DNA from: Amblyomma americanum
Lineage: Eukaryota > Arthropoda > Arachnida > Ixodida > Ixodidae
Assembly: GCF_052857255.1 (NCBI RefSeq)
Contig: NC_135505.1
Coordinates: 135,898,356-135,962,355 of the forward strand
Length of the DNA stretch: 64,000 bases
Reading direction: 5' to 3'
Within the stretch, counting starts at the first letter, position 1. Each line of letters starts with the position of its first letter. Below are positions 1-13,339 of the stretch, in pieces. The position numbers were made by a program, and so were the translations under genes. The notes beneath the pieces are model-generated. The model had not been told where the DNA came from. It saw only the letters and a program-made list of their open reading frames with translations, and ran no database searches.

Positions 1-463
1 GTCAGGTGGCGTCGCAAACGCATGCTCAAACCTTTAAAACGAGCCCTCCCATTGAACTCTTAAAGAAAAAGGCGCCGATATCAAGCAGTTTCCATGAAAG
101 CGGCTTTTTTTATGGTAGGAAGCATTATTGAGCCCACTTTTATTTCTCAGAATGAGCACGATTTCCTCAAGCGCATATTTCGCCAAGAACCGCCGCAAAA
201 GATGCCACAGGCAGCGAGAAATTAATGATTTAAAAAATGGCACCTCATTCAGAAGTGCAGCTTCTGCCTTTCTCAAGAGCAGGAAAATTCTAAAGCAGGA
301 CTTGGTCAACCCACCTTTGCGATCTTCAGGTAGCGGTCTCTGCAAACCGTCAGGTGGCGTCGCAAACGCATGCTCCAACCTTTAAAACGAGCCCTCCCTT
401 TGAACTCTTAAAGAAAAAGGCGCCGATATCAAGCAGTTTCCATGAAAGCGGCTTTTTTTCATG

Positions 464-1800
464 TTAGGAAGCATTATTGAGCCCACTTTTATTTCTCAGA
501 ATGAGCAGGATTTCCTCAAGCGCATATTTCGCCAAGAGCCGCCGCAAAAGAAGCCACAGGCAGCGAGAAATTAATGATTTAAAAAATGGCACCTCATTCA
601 GAAGTGCAGCTTCTGCCTTTCTCGAGAGCAGGAAAATTCTAAAGCAGGACTTGGTCAACCCACCTTTGCGATCTTCAGGTAGCGGTCTCTGCAAACCGTC
701 AGGTGGCGTCGCAAACGCATGCTCCAACCTTTAAAACGAGCCCTCCCATTGAATTCTTAAAGAAAAAGGCGCCGATATCAAGCAGTTTCCATGAAAGCGG
801 CTTTTTTTCATGGTAGGAAGCATTATTGAGCCCACTTTTATTTCTCAGAATGAGCAGGATTTCCTCAAGCGCATATTTCGCCAAGAGCCGCCGCAAAAGA
901 AGCCACAGGCAGCGAGAAATTAATGATTTAAAAAATGGCACCTCATTCAGAAGTGCAGCTTCTGCCTTTCTCGAGAGCAGGAAAATTCTAAAGCAGGACT
1001 TGGTCAACCCACCTTTGCGATCTTCAGGTAGCGGTCTCTGCAAACCGTCAGGTGGCGTCGCAAACGCATGCTCCAACCTTTAAAACGAGCCCTCCCATTG
1101 AATTCTTAAAGAAAAAGGCGCCGATATCAAGCAGTTTCCATGAAAGCGGCTTTTTTTCATGGTAGGAAGCATTATTGAGCCCACTTTTATTTCTCAGAAT
1201 GAGCAGGATTTCCTCAAGCGCATATTTCGCCAAGAACCGCCGCAAAAGAAGCCACAGGCAGCGAGAAATTAATGATTTAAAAAATGGCACCTCATTCAGA
1301 AGTGCAGCTTCTGCCTTTCTCGAGAGCAGGAAAATTCTAAAGCAGGACTTGGTCAACCCACCTTTGCGATCTTCAGGTAGCGGTCTCTGCAAACCGTCAG
1401 GTGGCGTCGCAAACGCATGCTCCAACCTTTAAAACGAGCCCTCCCATTGAATTCTTAAAGAAAAAGGCGCCGATATCAAGCAGTTTCCATGAAAGCGGCT
1501 TTTTTTCATGGTAGGAAGCATTATTGAGCCCACTTTTATTTCTCAGAATGAGCAGGATTTCCTCAATCGCATATTTCGCCAAGAACCGCCGCAAAAGATG
1601 CCACAGGCAGCGAGAAATTAATGATTTAAAAAATGGCACCTCCTTCAGAAGTGCAGCTTCTGCCTTTCTCGAGAGCAGGAAAACTCTAAAGCAGGACTTG
1701 GTCAACCCACCTTTGCGATCTTCAGGTAGCGGTCTCTGCAAACCGTCAGGTGGCGTCGCAAACGCATGCTCCAACCTTTAAAACGAGCCCTCCCATTGAA
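464..1800. repeat. Four-monomer segment, copy 1 of a 4,186-bp-step duplication
   Basis: Rare variants here recur 4,186 bp downstream: CATGTTAGGAAGC near 457, CCAAGAGCCGCCGC in two successive units, and a unit with CTCAATCGC and AAAACTCTAAAGC near 1,563-1,690. The copy at about 4,650-5,990 has since gained changes (for example TTTTGCC and CTCTCCAAACCG). Confidence 0.6.
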
Positions 1801-4649
1801 CTCTTAAAGAAAAAGGCGCCGATATCAAGCAGTTTCCATGAAAGCGGCTTTTTTTCATGGTAGGAAGCATTATTGAGCCCACTTTTATTTCTCAGAATGA
1901 GCAGGATTTCCTCAAGCGCATATTTCGCCAAGAACCGCCGCAAAAGATGCCACAGGCAGCGAGAAATTAATGATTTAAAAAATGGCACCTCATTCAGAAG
2001 TGCAGCTTCTGCCTTTCTCGAGAGCAGGAAAATTCTAAAGCAGGACTTGGTCAACCCACCTTTGCGATCTTCAGGTAGCGGTCTCTGCAAACCGTCAGGT
2101 GGCGTCGCAAACGCATGCTCCAACCTTTAAAACGAGCCCTCCCATTGAACTCTTAAAGAAAAAGGCGCCGATATCAAGCAGTTTCCATGAAAGCGGCTTT
2201 TTTTCATGGTAGGAAGCATTATTGAGCCCAATTTTATTTCTCAGAATGAGCACGATTTCCTCAAGCGCATATTTCGCCAAGAACCGCCGCAAAAGATGCC
2301 ACAGGCAGCGAGAAATTAATGATTTAAAAAATGGCACCTCATTCAGAAGTGCAGCTTCTGCCTTTCTCGAGAGCAGGAAAATTCTAAAGCAGGACTTGGT
2401 CAACCCACCTTTGCGATCTTCAGGTAGCGGTCTCTGCAAACCGTCAGGTGGCGTCGCAAACGCATGCTCCAACCTTTAAAACGAGCCCTCCCATTGAACT
2501 CTTAAAGAAAAAGGCGCCGATATCAAGCAGTTTCCATGAAAGCGGCTTTTTTTCATGGTAGGAAGCATTATTAAGCCCACTTTTATTTCTCAGAATGAGC
2601 AGGATTTCCTCAAGCGCATATTTCGCCAAGAACCGCCGCAAAAGATGCCACAGGCAGCGAGAAATTAATGATTTAAAAAATGGCACCTCATTCAGAAGTG
2701 CAGCTTCTGCCTTTCTCAAGAGCAGGAAAATTCTAAAGCAGGACTTGGTCAACCCACCTTTGCGATCTTCAGGTAGCGGTCTCTGCAAACCGTCAGGTGG
2801 CGTCGCAAACGCATGCTCCAACCTTTAAAACGAGCCCTCCCATTGAACTCTTAAAGAAAAAGGCGCCGATATCAAGCAGTTTCCATGAAAGCGGCTTTTT
2901 TTCATGGTAGGAAGCATTATTGAGCCCACTTTTATTTCTCAGAATGAGCACGATTTCCTCAAGCGCATATTTCGCCAAGAACCGCCGCAAAAGATGCCAC
3001 AGGCAGCGAGAAATAATGATTTAAAAAATGGCACCTCATTCAGAAGTGCAGCTTCTGCCTTTCTCGAGAGCAGGAAAATTCTAAAGCAGGACTTGGTCAA
3101 CCCACCTTTGCGATCTTCAGGTAGCGGTCTCTGCAAACCGTCAGGTGGCGTCGCAAACGCATGCTCCAACCTTTAAAACGAGCCCTCCCATTGAACTCTT
3201 AAAGAAAAAGGCGCCGATATCAAGCAGTTTCCATGAAAGCGGCTTTTTTTCATGGTAGGAAACATTATTGAGCCCACTTTTATTTCTCAGAATGAGCACG
3301 ATTTCCTCAAGCGCATATTTCGCCAAGAACCGCCGCAAAAGATGCCACAGGCAGCGAGAAATTAATGATTTAAAAAATGGCACCTCATTCAGAAGTGCAG
3401 CTTCTGCCTTTCTCAAGAGCAGGAAAATTCTAAAGCAGGACTTGGTCAACCCACCTTTGCGATCTTCAGGTAGCGGTCTCTGCAAACCGTCAGGTGGCGT
3501 CGCAAACGCATGCTCCAACCTTTAAAACGAGCCCTCCCATTGAACTCTTAAAGAAAAAGGCGCCGATATCAAGCAGTTTCCATGAAAGCGGCTTTTTTTC
3601 ATGGTAGGAAGCATTATTGAGCCCACTTTTATTTCTCAGAATGAGCACGATTTCCTCAAGCGCATATTTCGCCAAGAACCGCCGCAAAAGATGCCACAGG
3701 CAGCGAGAAATAATGATTTAAAAAATGGCACCTCATTCAGAAGTGCAGCTTCTGCCTTTCTCGAGAGCAGGAAAATTCTAAAGCAGGACTTGGTCAACCC
3801 ACCTTTGCGATCTTCAGGTAGCGGTCTCTGCAAACCGTCAGGTGGCGTCGCAAACGCATGCTCCAACCTTTAAAACGAGCCCTCCCATTGAACTCTTAAA
3901 GAAAAAGGCGCCGATATCAAGCAGTTTCCATGAAAGCGGCTTTTTTTCATGGTAGGAAACATTATTGAGCCCACTTTTATTTCTCAGAATGAGCACGATT
4001 TCCTCAAGCGCATATTTCGCCAAGAACCGCCGCAAAAGATGCGAAAGGCAGCGAGAAATTAATGATTTAAAAAATGGCACCTCATTCAGAAGTGCAGCTT
4101 CTGCCTTTCTCGAGAGCAGGAAAATTCTAAAGCAGGACTTGGTCAACCCACCTTTGCGATCTTCAGGTAGCGGTCTCTGCAAACCGTCAGGTGGCGTCGC
4201 AAACGCATGCTCCAACCTTTAAAACGAGCCCTCCCATTGAACTCTTAAAGAAAAAGGCGCCGATATCAAGCAGTTTCCATGAAAGCGGCTTTTTTTCATG
4301 GTAGGAAACATTATTGAGCCCACTTTTATTTCTCAGAATGAGCACGATTTCCTCAAGCGCATATTTCGCCAAGAACCGCCGCAAAAGATGCGACAGGCAG
4401 CGAGAAATTAATGATTTAAAAAATGGCACCTCATTCAGAAGTGCAGCTTCTGCCTTTCTCGAGAGCAGTAAAATTCTAAAGCAGGACTTGGTCAACCCAC
4501 CTTTGCGATCTTCAGGTAGCGGTCTCTGCAAACCGTCAGGTGGCGTCGCAAACGCATGCTCCAACCTTTAAAACGAGCCCTCCCATTGAATTCTTAAAGA
4601 AAAAGGCGCCGATATCAAGCAGTTTCCATGAAAGCGGCTTTTTTTCATG

Positions 4650-5990
4650 TTAGGAAGCATTATTGAGCCCACTTTTATTTCTCAGAATGAGCAGGATTTC
4701 CTCAAGCGCATATTTCGCCAAGAGCCGCCGCAAAAGAAGCCACAGGCAGCGAGAAATTAATGATTTAAAAAATGGCACCTCATTCAGAAGTGCAGCTTCT
4801 GCCTTTCTCGAGAGCAGGAAAATTCTAAAGCAGGACTTGGTCAACCCACCTTTGCGATCTTCAGGTAGCGGTCTCTGCAAACCGTCAGGTGGCGTCGCAA
4901 ACGCATGCTCCAACCTTTAAAACGAGCCCTCCCATTGAATTCTTAAAGAAAAAGGCGCCGATATCAAGCAGTTTCCATGAAAGCGGCTTTTTTTCATGGT
5001 AGGAAGCATTATTGAGCCCACTTTTATTTCTCAGAATGAGCAGGATTTCCTCAAGCGCATATTTCGCCAAGAGCCGCCGCAAAAGAAGCCACAGGCAGCG
5101 AGAAATTAATGATTTAAAAAATGGCACCTCATTCAGAAGTGCAGCTTCTGCCTTTCTCGAGAGCAGGAAAATTCTAAAGCAGGACTTGGTCAACCCACCT
5201 TTGCGATCTTCAGGTAGCGGTCTCTGCAAACCGTCAGGTGGCGTCGCAAACGCATGCTCCAACCTTTAAAACGAGCTCTCCCATTGAATTCTTAAAGAAA
5301 AAGGCGCCGATATCAAGCAGTTTTCATGAAAGCGGCTTTTTTTCATGGTAGGAAGCATTATTGAGCCCACTTTTATTTCTCAGAATGAGCAGGATTTCCT
5401 CAAGCGCATATTTCGCCAAGAACCGCCGCAAAAGAAGCCACAGGCAGCGAGAAATTAATGATTTAAAAAATGGCACCTCATTCAGAAGTGCAGCTTTTGC
5501 CTTTCTCAAGAGCAGGAAAATTCTAAAGCAGGACTTGGTCAACCCACCTTTGCGATCTTCAGGTAGCGGTCTCTCCAAACCGTCAGGTGACGTCGCAAAC
5601 GCATGCTCCAACCTTTAAAACGAGCCCTCCCATTGAATTCTTAAAGAAAAAGGCGCCGATATCAAGCAGTTTCCATGAAAGCGGCTTTTTTTCATGGTAG
5701 GAAGCATTATTGAGCCCACTTTTATTTCTCAGAATTAGCAGGATTTCCTCAATCGCATATTTCGCCAAGAACCGCCGCAAAAGATGCCACAGGCAGCGAG
5801 AAATTAATGATTTAAAAAATGGCACCTCCTTCAGAAGTGCAGCTTCTGCCTTTCTCGAGAGCAGGAAAACTCTAAAGCAGGACTTGGTCAACCCACCTTT
5901 GCGATCTTCAGGTAGCGGTCTCTGTAAACCGTCAGGTGGCGTCGCAAACGCATGCTCCAACCTTTAAAACGAGCCCTCCCATTGAATTCT
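4650..5990. repeat. Four-monomer segment, copy 2 of a 4,186-bp-step duplication
   Basis: Matches 464-1,800 by shared rare variants. Its last two units (from about 5,290) form a dimer that is itself repeated at about 5,990-6,660, a 698-bp step, so events are layered. Confidence 0.6.
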
Positions 5991-6009
5991 TAAAGAAAAA
6001 GGCGCCGAT

Positions 6010-7400
6010 ATCAAGCAGTTTTCATGAAAGCGGCTTTTTTTCATGGTAGGAAGCATTATTGAGCCCACTTTTATTTCTCAGAATGAGCAGGATTTCCTCA
6101 AGCGCATATTTCGCCAAGAACCGCCGCAAAAGAAGCCACAGGCAGCGAGAAATTAATGATTTAAAAAATGGCACCTCATTCAGAAGTGCAGCTTTTGCCT
6201 TTCTCAAGAGCAGGAAAATTCTAAAGCAGGACTTGGTCAACCCACCTTTGCGATCTTCAGGTAGCGGTCTCTCCAAACCGTCAGGTGACGTCGCAAACGC
6301 ATGCTCCAACCTTTAAAACGAGCCCTCCCATTGAATTCTTAAAGAAAAAGGCGCCGATATCAAGCAGTTTCCATGAAAGCGGCTTTTTTTCATGGTAGGA
6401 AGCATTATTGAGCCCACTTTTATTTCTCAGAATTAGCAGGATTTCCTCAATCGCATATTTCGCCAAGAACCGCCGCAAAAGATGCCACAGGCAGCGAGAA
6501 ATTAATGATTTAAAAAATGGCACCTCCTTCAGAAGTGCAGCTTCTGCCTTTCTCGAGAGCAGGAAAACTCTAAAGCAGGACTTGGTCAACCCACCTTTGC
6601 GATCTTCAGGTAGCGGTCTCTGCAAACCGTCAGGTGGCGTCGCAAACGCATGCTCCAACCTTTAAAACGAGCCCTCCCATTGAACTCTTAAAGAAAAAGG
6701 CGTCGATATCAAGCAGTTTCCATGAAAGCGGCTTTTTTCATGGTAGGAAGCATTATTGAGCCCACTTTTATTTCTCAGAATGAGCAGGATTTCCTCAAGC
6801 GCATATTTCGCCAAGAACCGCCGCAAAAGATGCCACAGGCAGCGAGAAATTAATGATTTAAAAAATGGCACCTCATTCAGAAGTGCAGCTTCTGCCTTTC
6901 CCAAGAGCAGGAAAATTCTAAAGCAGGACTTGGTCAACCCACCTTTGCGATCTTCAGGTAGCGGTCTCTGCAAACCGTCAGGTGGCGTCGCAAACGCATG
7001 CTCCAACCTTTAAAACGAGCCCTCCCATTGAACTCTTAAAGAAAAAGGCGCCGATATCAAGCAGTTTCCATGAAAGCGGCTTTTTTTCATGGTAGGAAGC
7101 ATTATTAAGCCCACTTTTATTTCTCAGATTGAGCAGGATTTCCTCAAGCGCATATTTCGCCAAGAACCGCCGCAAAAGATGCCACAGGCAGCGAGAAATT
7201 AATGATTTAAAAAATGGCACCTCATTCAGAAGTGCAGCTTCTGCCTTTTTCAAGAGCAGGAAAATTCTAAAGCAGGACTTGGTCAACCCACCTTTGCGAT
7301 CTTCAGGTAGCGGTCTCTGCAAACCGTCAGGTGGCGTCGCAAACGCATGCTCCAACCTTTAAAACGAGCCCTCCCATTGAATTCTTAAAGAAAAAGGCGC
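6010..7400. repeat. Four-monomer segment, copy 1 of a 1,744-bp-step duplication
   Basis: Units with CAGTTTTCATGAAAGC and CTCTCCAAACCGTCAGG, then CAGAATTAGCAGG with CTCAATCGC, then AAGGCGTCGATATC, then CAGATTGAGCAGG, occur in this order and again at about 7,755-9,145. Confidence 0.75.
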
Positions 7401-7754
7401 CGATATCAAGCAGTTTCCATGAAAGCGGCTTTTTTTCTTGGTAGGAAGCATTATTGAGCCCACTTTTATTTCTCAGAATGAGCAGGATTTCCTCAAGCGC
7501 ATATTTCGCCAAGAGCCGCCGCAAAAGAAGCCACAGGCAGCGAGAAATTAATGATTTAAAAAATGGCACCTCATTCAGAAGTGCAGCTTCTGCCTTTCTC
7601 GAGAGCAGGAAAATTCTAAAGCAGGACTTGGCCAACCCACCTTTGCGATCTTCAGGTAGCGGTCTCTGCAAACCGTCAGGTGGCGTCGCAAACGCATGCT
7701 CCAACCTTTAAAACGAGCCCTCCCATTGAATTCTTAAAGAAAAAGGCGCCGATA

Positions 7755-9145
7755 TCAAGCAGTTTTCATGAAAGCGGCTTTTTTTCATGGTAGGAAGCAT
7801 TATTGAGCCCACTTTTATTTCTCAGAATGAGCAGGATTTCCTCAAGCGCATATTTCGCCAAGAACCGCCGCAAAAGAAGCCACAGGCAGCGAGAAATTAA
7901 TGATTTAAAAAATGGCACCTCATTCAGAAGTGCAGCTTTTGCCTTTCTCAAGAGCAGGAAAATTCTAAAGCAGGACTTGGTCAACCCACCTTTGCGATCT
8001 TCAGGTAGCGGTCTCTCCAAACCGTCAGGTGACGTCGCAAACGCATGCTCCAACCTTTAAAACGAGCCCTCCCATTGAATTCTTAAAGAAAAAGGCGCCG
8101 ATATCAAGCAGTTTCCATGAAAGCGGCTTTTTTTCATGGTAGGAAGCATTATTGAGCCCACTTTTATTTCTCAGAATTAGCAGGATTTCCTCAATCGCAT
8201 ATTTCGCCAAGAACCGCCGCAAAAGATGCCACAGGCAGCGAGAAATTAATGATTTAAAAAATGGCACCTCCTTCAGAAGTGCAGCTTCTGCCTTTCTCGA
8301 GAGCAGGAAAACTCTAAAGCAGGACTTGGTCAACCCACCTTTGCGATCTTCAGGTAGCGGTCTCTGCAAACCGTCAGGTGGCGTCGCAAACGCATGCTCC
8401 AACCTTTAAAACGAGCCCTCCCATTGAACTCTTAAAGAAAAAGGCGTCGATATCAAGCAGTTTCCATGAAAGCGGCTTTTTTCATGGTAGGAAGCATTAT
8501 TGAGCCCACTTTTATTTCTCAGAATGAGCAGGATTTCCTCAAGCGCATATTTCGCCAAGAACCGCCGCAAAAGATGCCACAGGCAGCGAGAAATTAATGA
8601 TTTAAAAAATGGCACCTCATTCAGAAGTGCAGCTTCTGCCTTTCCCAAGAGCAGGAAAATTCTAAAGCAGGACTTGGTCAACCCACCTTTGCGATCTTCA
8701 GGTAGCGGTCTCTGCAAACCGTCAGGTGGCGTCGCAAACGCATGCTCCAACCTTTAAAACGAGCCCTCCCATTGAACTCTTAAAGAAAAAGGCGCCGATA
8801 TCAAGCAGTTTCCATGAAAGCGGCTTTTTTTCATGGTAGGAAGCATTATTAAGCCCACTTTTATTTCTCAGATTGAGCAGGATTTCCTCAAGCGCATATT
8901 TCGCCAAGAACCGCCGCAAAAGATGCCACAGGCAGCGAGAAATTAATGATTTAAAAAATGGCACCTCATTCAGAAGTGCAGCTTCTGCCTTTTTCAAGAG
9001 CAGGAAAATTCTAAAGCAGGACTTGGTCAACCCACCTTTGCGATCTTCAGGTAGCGGTCTCTGCAAACCGTCAGGTGGCGTCGCAAACGCATGCTCCAAC
9101 CTTTAAAACGAGCCCTCCCATTGAACTCTTAAAGAAAAAGGCGCC
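7755..9145. repeat. Four-monomer segment, copy 2 of a 1,744-bp-step duplication
   Basis: Same ordered set of variant units as 6,010-7,400. A unit with CTTGGTAGGAAGC and GGCCAACCC (about 7,380-7,720) separates the two copies. The near-identity suggests a younger event than the 4,186-bp one. Confidence 0.75.
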
Positions 9146-12100
9146 GATATCAAGCAGTTTCCATGAAAGCGGCTTTTTTTCATGGTAGGAAGCATTATTA
9201 AGCCCACTTTTATTTCTCAGATTGAGCAGGATTTCCTCAAGCGCATATTTCGCCAAGAACCGCCGCAAAAGATGCCACAGGCAGCGAGAAATTAATGATT
9301 TAAAAAATGGCACCTCATTCAGAAGTGCAGCTTCTGCCTTTCTCGAGAGCAGGAAAATTCTAAAGCAGGACTTGGTCAACCCACCTTTGCGATCTTCAGG
9401 TAGCGGTCTCTGCAAACCGTCAGGTGGCGTCGCAAACGCATGCTCCAACCTTTAAAACGAGCCCTCCCATTGAACTCTTAAAGAAAAAGGCGCCGATATG
9501 AAGCAGTTTCCATGAAAGCGGCTTTTTTTCATGGTAGGAAGCATTCTTGAGCCCACTTTTATTTCTCAGAATGAGCAGGATTTCCTCAAGCGCATATTTC
9601 CCCAAGAACCGCCGCAAAAGAAGCCACAGGCAGCGAGAAATTAATGATTTAAAAAATGGCACCTCATTCAGAAGTGCAGCTTCTGCCTTTTTCAAGAGCA
9701 GGAAAATTCTAAAGCAGGACTTGGTCAACCCACCTTTGCGATCTTCAGGTAGCGGTCTCTGCAAACCGTCAGGTGGCGTCGCAAACGCATGCTCCAACCT
9801 TTAAAACGAGCCCTCCCATTGAACTCTTAAAGAAAAAGGCGCCGATATCAAGCAGTTTCCATGAAAGCGGCTTTTTTTCATGGTAGGAAGCATTATTGAG
9901 CCCACTTTTATTTCTCAGAATGAGCAGGATTTCCTCAAGCGCATATTTCGCCAAGAACCGCCGCAAAAGATGCCACAGGCAGCGAGAAATTAATGATTTA
10001 AAAAATGGCACCTCATTCAGAAGTGCAGCTTCTGCCTTTTTCAAGAGCAGGAAAATTCTAAAGCAGGACTTGGTCAACCCACCTTTGCGATCTTCAGGTA
10101 GCGGTCTCTGCAAACCGTCAGGTGGCGTCGCAAACGCATGCTCAAACCTTTAAAACGAGCCCTCCCATTGAACTCTTAAAGAAAAAGGCGCCGATATCAA
10201 GCAGTTTCCATGAAAGCGGCTTTTTTTCATGGTAGGAATCATTATTGAGCCCACTTTTATTTCTCAGAATGAGCAGGATTTCCTCAAGCGCATATTTCGC
10301 CAAGAACCGCCGCAAAAGATGCCACAGGCAGCGAGAAATTAATGATTTAAAAAATGGCACCTCATTCAGAAGTGCAGCTTCTGCCTTTCTCGAGAGCAGG
10401 AAAATTCTAAAGCAGGACTTGGTCAACCCACCTTTGCGATCTTCAGGTAGCGGTCTCTGCAAACCGTCAGGTGGCGTCGCAAACGCATGCTCCAACCTTT
10501 AAAACGAGCCCTCCCATTGAACTCTTAAAGAAAAAGGCGCCGATATCAAGCAGTTTCCATGAAAGCGGCTTTTTTTCATGGTAGGAAGCATTATTGAGCC
10601 CACTTTTATTTCTCAGAATGAGCACGATTTCCTCAAGCGCATGTTTCGCCAAGAACCGCCGCAAAAGAAGCCACAGGCAGCGAGAAATTAATGATTTAAA
10701 AAATGGCACCTCATTCAGAAGTGCAGCTTCTGCCTTTTTCAAGAGCAGGAAAATTCTAAAGCAGGACTTGGTCAACCCACCTTTGCGATCTTCAGGTAGC
10801 GGTCTCTGCAAACCGTCAGGTGGCGTCGCAAACGCATGCTCCAACCTTTAAAACGAGCCCTCCCATTGAACTCTTAAAGAAAAAGGCGCCGATATCAAGC
10901 AGTTTCCATGAAAGCGGCTTTTTTTCATGGTAGGAATCATTATTGAGCCCACTTTTATTTCTCAGAATGAGCAGGATTTCCTCAAGCGCATATTTCGCCA
11001 AGAACCGCCGCAAAAGATGCCACAGGCAGCGAGAAATTAATGATTTAAAAAATGGAACCTCATTCAGAAGTGCAGCTTCTGCCTTTCTCGAGAGCAGGAA
11101 AATTCTAAAGCAGGACTTGGTCAACCCACCTTTGCGATCTTCAGGTAGCGGTCTCTGCAAACCGTCAGGTGGCGTCGCAAACGCATGCTCCAACCTTTAA
11201 AACGAGCCCTCCCATTGAACTCTTAAAGAAAAAGGCGCCGATATCAAGCAGTTTCCATGAAAGCGGCTTTTTTGCATGGTAGGAAGCATTATTGAGCCCA
11301 CTTTTATTTCTCAGAATGAGCAGGATTTCCTCAAGCGCATATTTCGCCAAGAACCGCCGCAAAAGAAGCCACAGGCAGCGAGAAATTAATGATTTAAAAA
11401 ATGGCACCTCATTCAGAAGTGCAGCTTCTGCCTTTCTCAAGAGCAGGAAAATTCTAAAGCAGGACTTGGTCAACCCACCTTTGCGATCTTCAGGTAGCGG
11501 TCTCTGCAAATTGTCAGGTGGCGTCGCAAACGCATGCTCCAACCTTTAAAACGAGCCCTCCCATTGAACTCTTAAAGAAAAAGGCGCCGATATCAAGCAG
11601 TTTCCATGAAAGCGGCTGTTTTTCATGGTAGGAAGCATTATTGAGCCCACTTTTATTTCTCAGAATGAGCACGATTTCCTCAAGCGCATATTTCGCCAAG
11701 AACCGCCGCAAAAGATGCCACAGGCAGCGAGAAATTAATGATTTAAAAAATGGCACCTCATTCAGAAGTGCAGCTTCTGCCTTTTTCAAGAGCAGGAAAA
11801 TTCTAAAGCAGGACTTGGTCAACCCACCTTTGCGATCTTCAGGTAGCGGTCTCTGCAAACCGTCAGGTGGCGTCGCAAACGCATGCTCCAACCTTTAAAA
11901 CGAGCCCTCCCATTGAACTCTTAAAGAAAAAGGCGCCGATATCAAGCAGTTTCCATGAAAGCGGCTTTTTTTCATGGTAGGAATCATTATTGAGCCCACT
12001 TTTATTTCTCAGAATGAGCAGGATTTCCTCAAGCGCATATTTCGCCAAGAACCGCCGCAAAAGATGCCACAGGCAGCGAGAAATTAATGATTTAAAAAAT

Positions 12101-13339
12101 GGCACCTCATTCAGAAGTGCAGCTTCTGCCTTTCTCGAGAGCAGGAAAATTCTAAAGCAGGACTTGGTCAACCCACCTTTGCGATCTTCAGGTAGCGGTC
12201 TCTGCAAACCGTCAGGTGGCGTCGCAAACGCATGCTCCAACCTTTAAAACGAGCCCTCCCATTGAACTCTTAAAGAAAAAGGCGCCGATATCAAGCAGTT
12301 TCCATGAAAGCGGCTTTTTTTCATGGTAGGAAGCATTATTGAGCCCACTTTTATTTCTCAGAATGAGCAGGATTTCCTCAAGCGCATATTTCGCCAAGAA
12401 CCGCCGCAAAAGAAGCCACAGGCAGCGAGAAATTAATGATTTAAAAAATGGCACCTCATTCAGAAGTGCAGCTTCTGCCTTTCTCAAGAGCAGGAAAATT
12501 CTAAAGCAGGACTTGGTCAACCCACCTTTGCGATCTTCAGGTAGCGGTCTCTGCAAATTGTCAGGTGGCGTCGCAAACGCATGCTCCAACCTTTAAAACG
12601 AGCCCTCCCATTGAACTCTTAAAGAAAAAGGCGCCGATATCAAGCAGTTTCCATGAAAGCGGCTGTTTTTCATGGTAGGAAGCATTATTGAGCCCACTTT
12701 TATTTCTCAGAATGAGCACGATTTCCTCAAGCGCATATTTCGCCAAGAACCGCCGCAAAAGATGCCACAGGCAGCGAGAAATTAATGATTTAAAAAATGG
12801 CACCTCATTCAGAAGTGCAGCTTCTGCCTTTCTCGAGAGCAGGAAAATTCTAAAGCAGGACTTGGTCAACCCACCTTTGCGATCTTCAGGTAGCGGTCTC
12901 TGCAAACCGTCAGGTGGCGTCGCAAACGCATGCTCCAACCTTTAAAACGAGCCCTCCCATTGAACTCTTAAAGAAAAAGGCGCCGATATCAAGCAGTTTC
13001 CATGAAAGCGGCTTTTTTTCATGGGAGGAAGCATTATTGAGCCCACTTTTATTTCTCAGAATGAGCACGATTTCCTCAAGCGCATATTTCGCCAAGAACC
13101 GCCGCAAAAGATGCCACAGGCAGCGAGAAATTAATGATTTAAAAAATGGCACCTCATTCAGAAGTGCAGCTTCTGCCTTTCTCAAGAGCAGGAAAATTCT
13201 AAAGCAGGACTTGGTCAACCCACCTTTGCGATCTTCAGGTAGCGGTCTCTGCAAACCGTCAGGTGGCGTCGCAAACGCATGCTCCAACCTTTAAAACGAG
13301 CCCTCCCATTGAACTCTTAAAGAAAAAGGCGCCGATATC

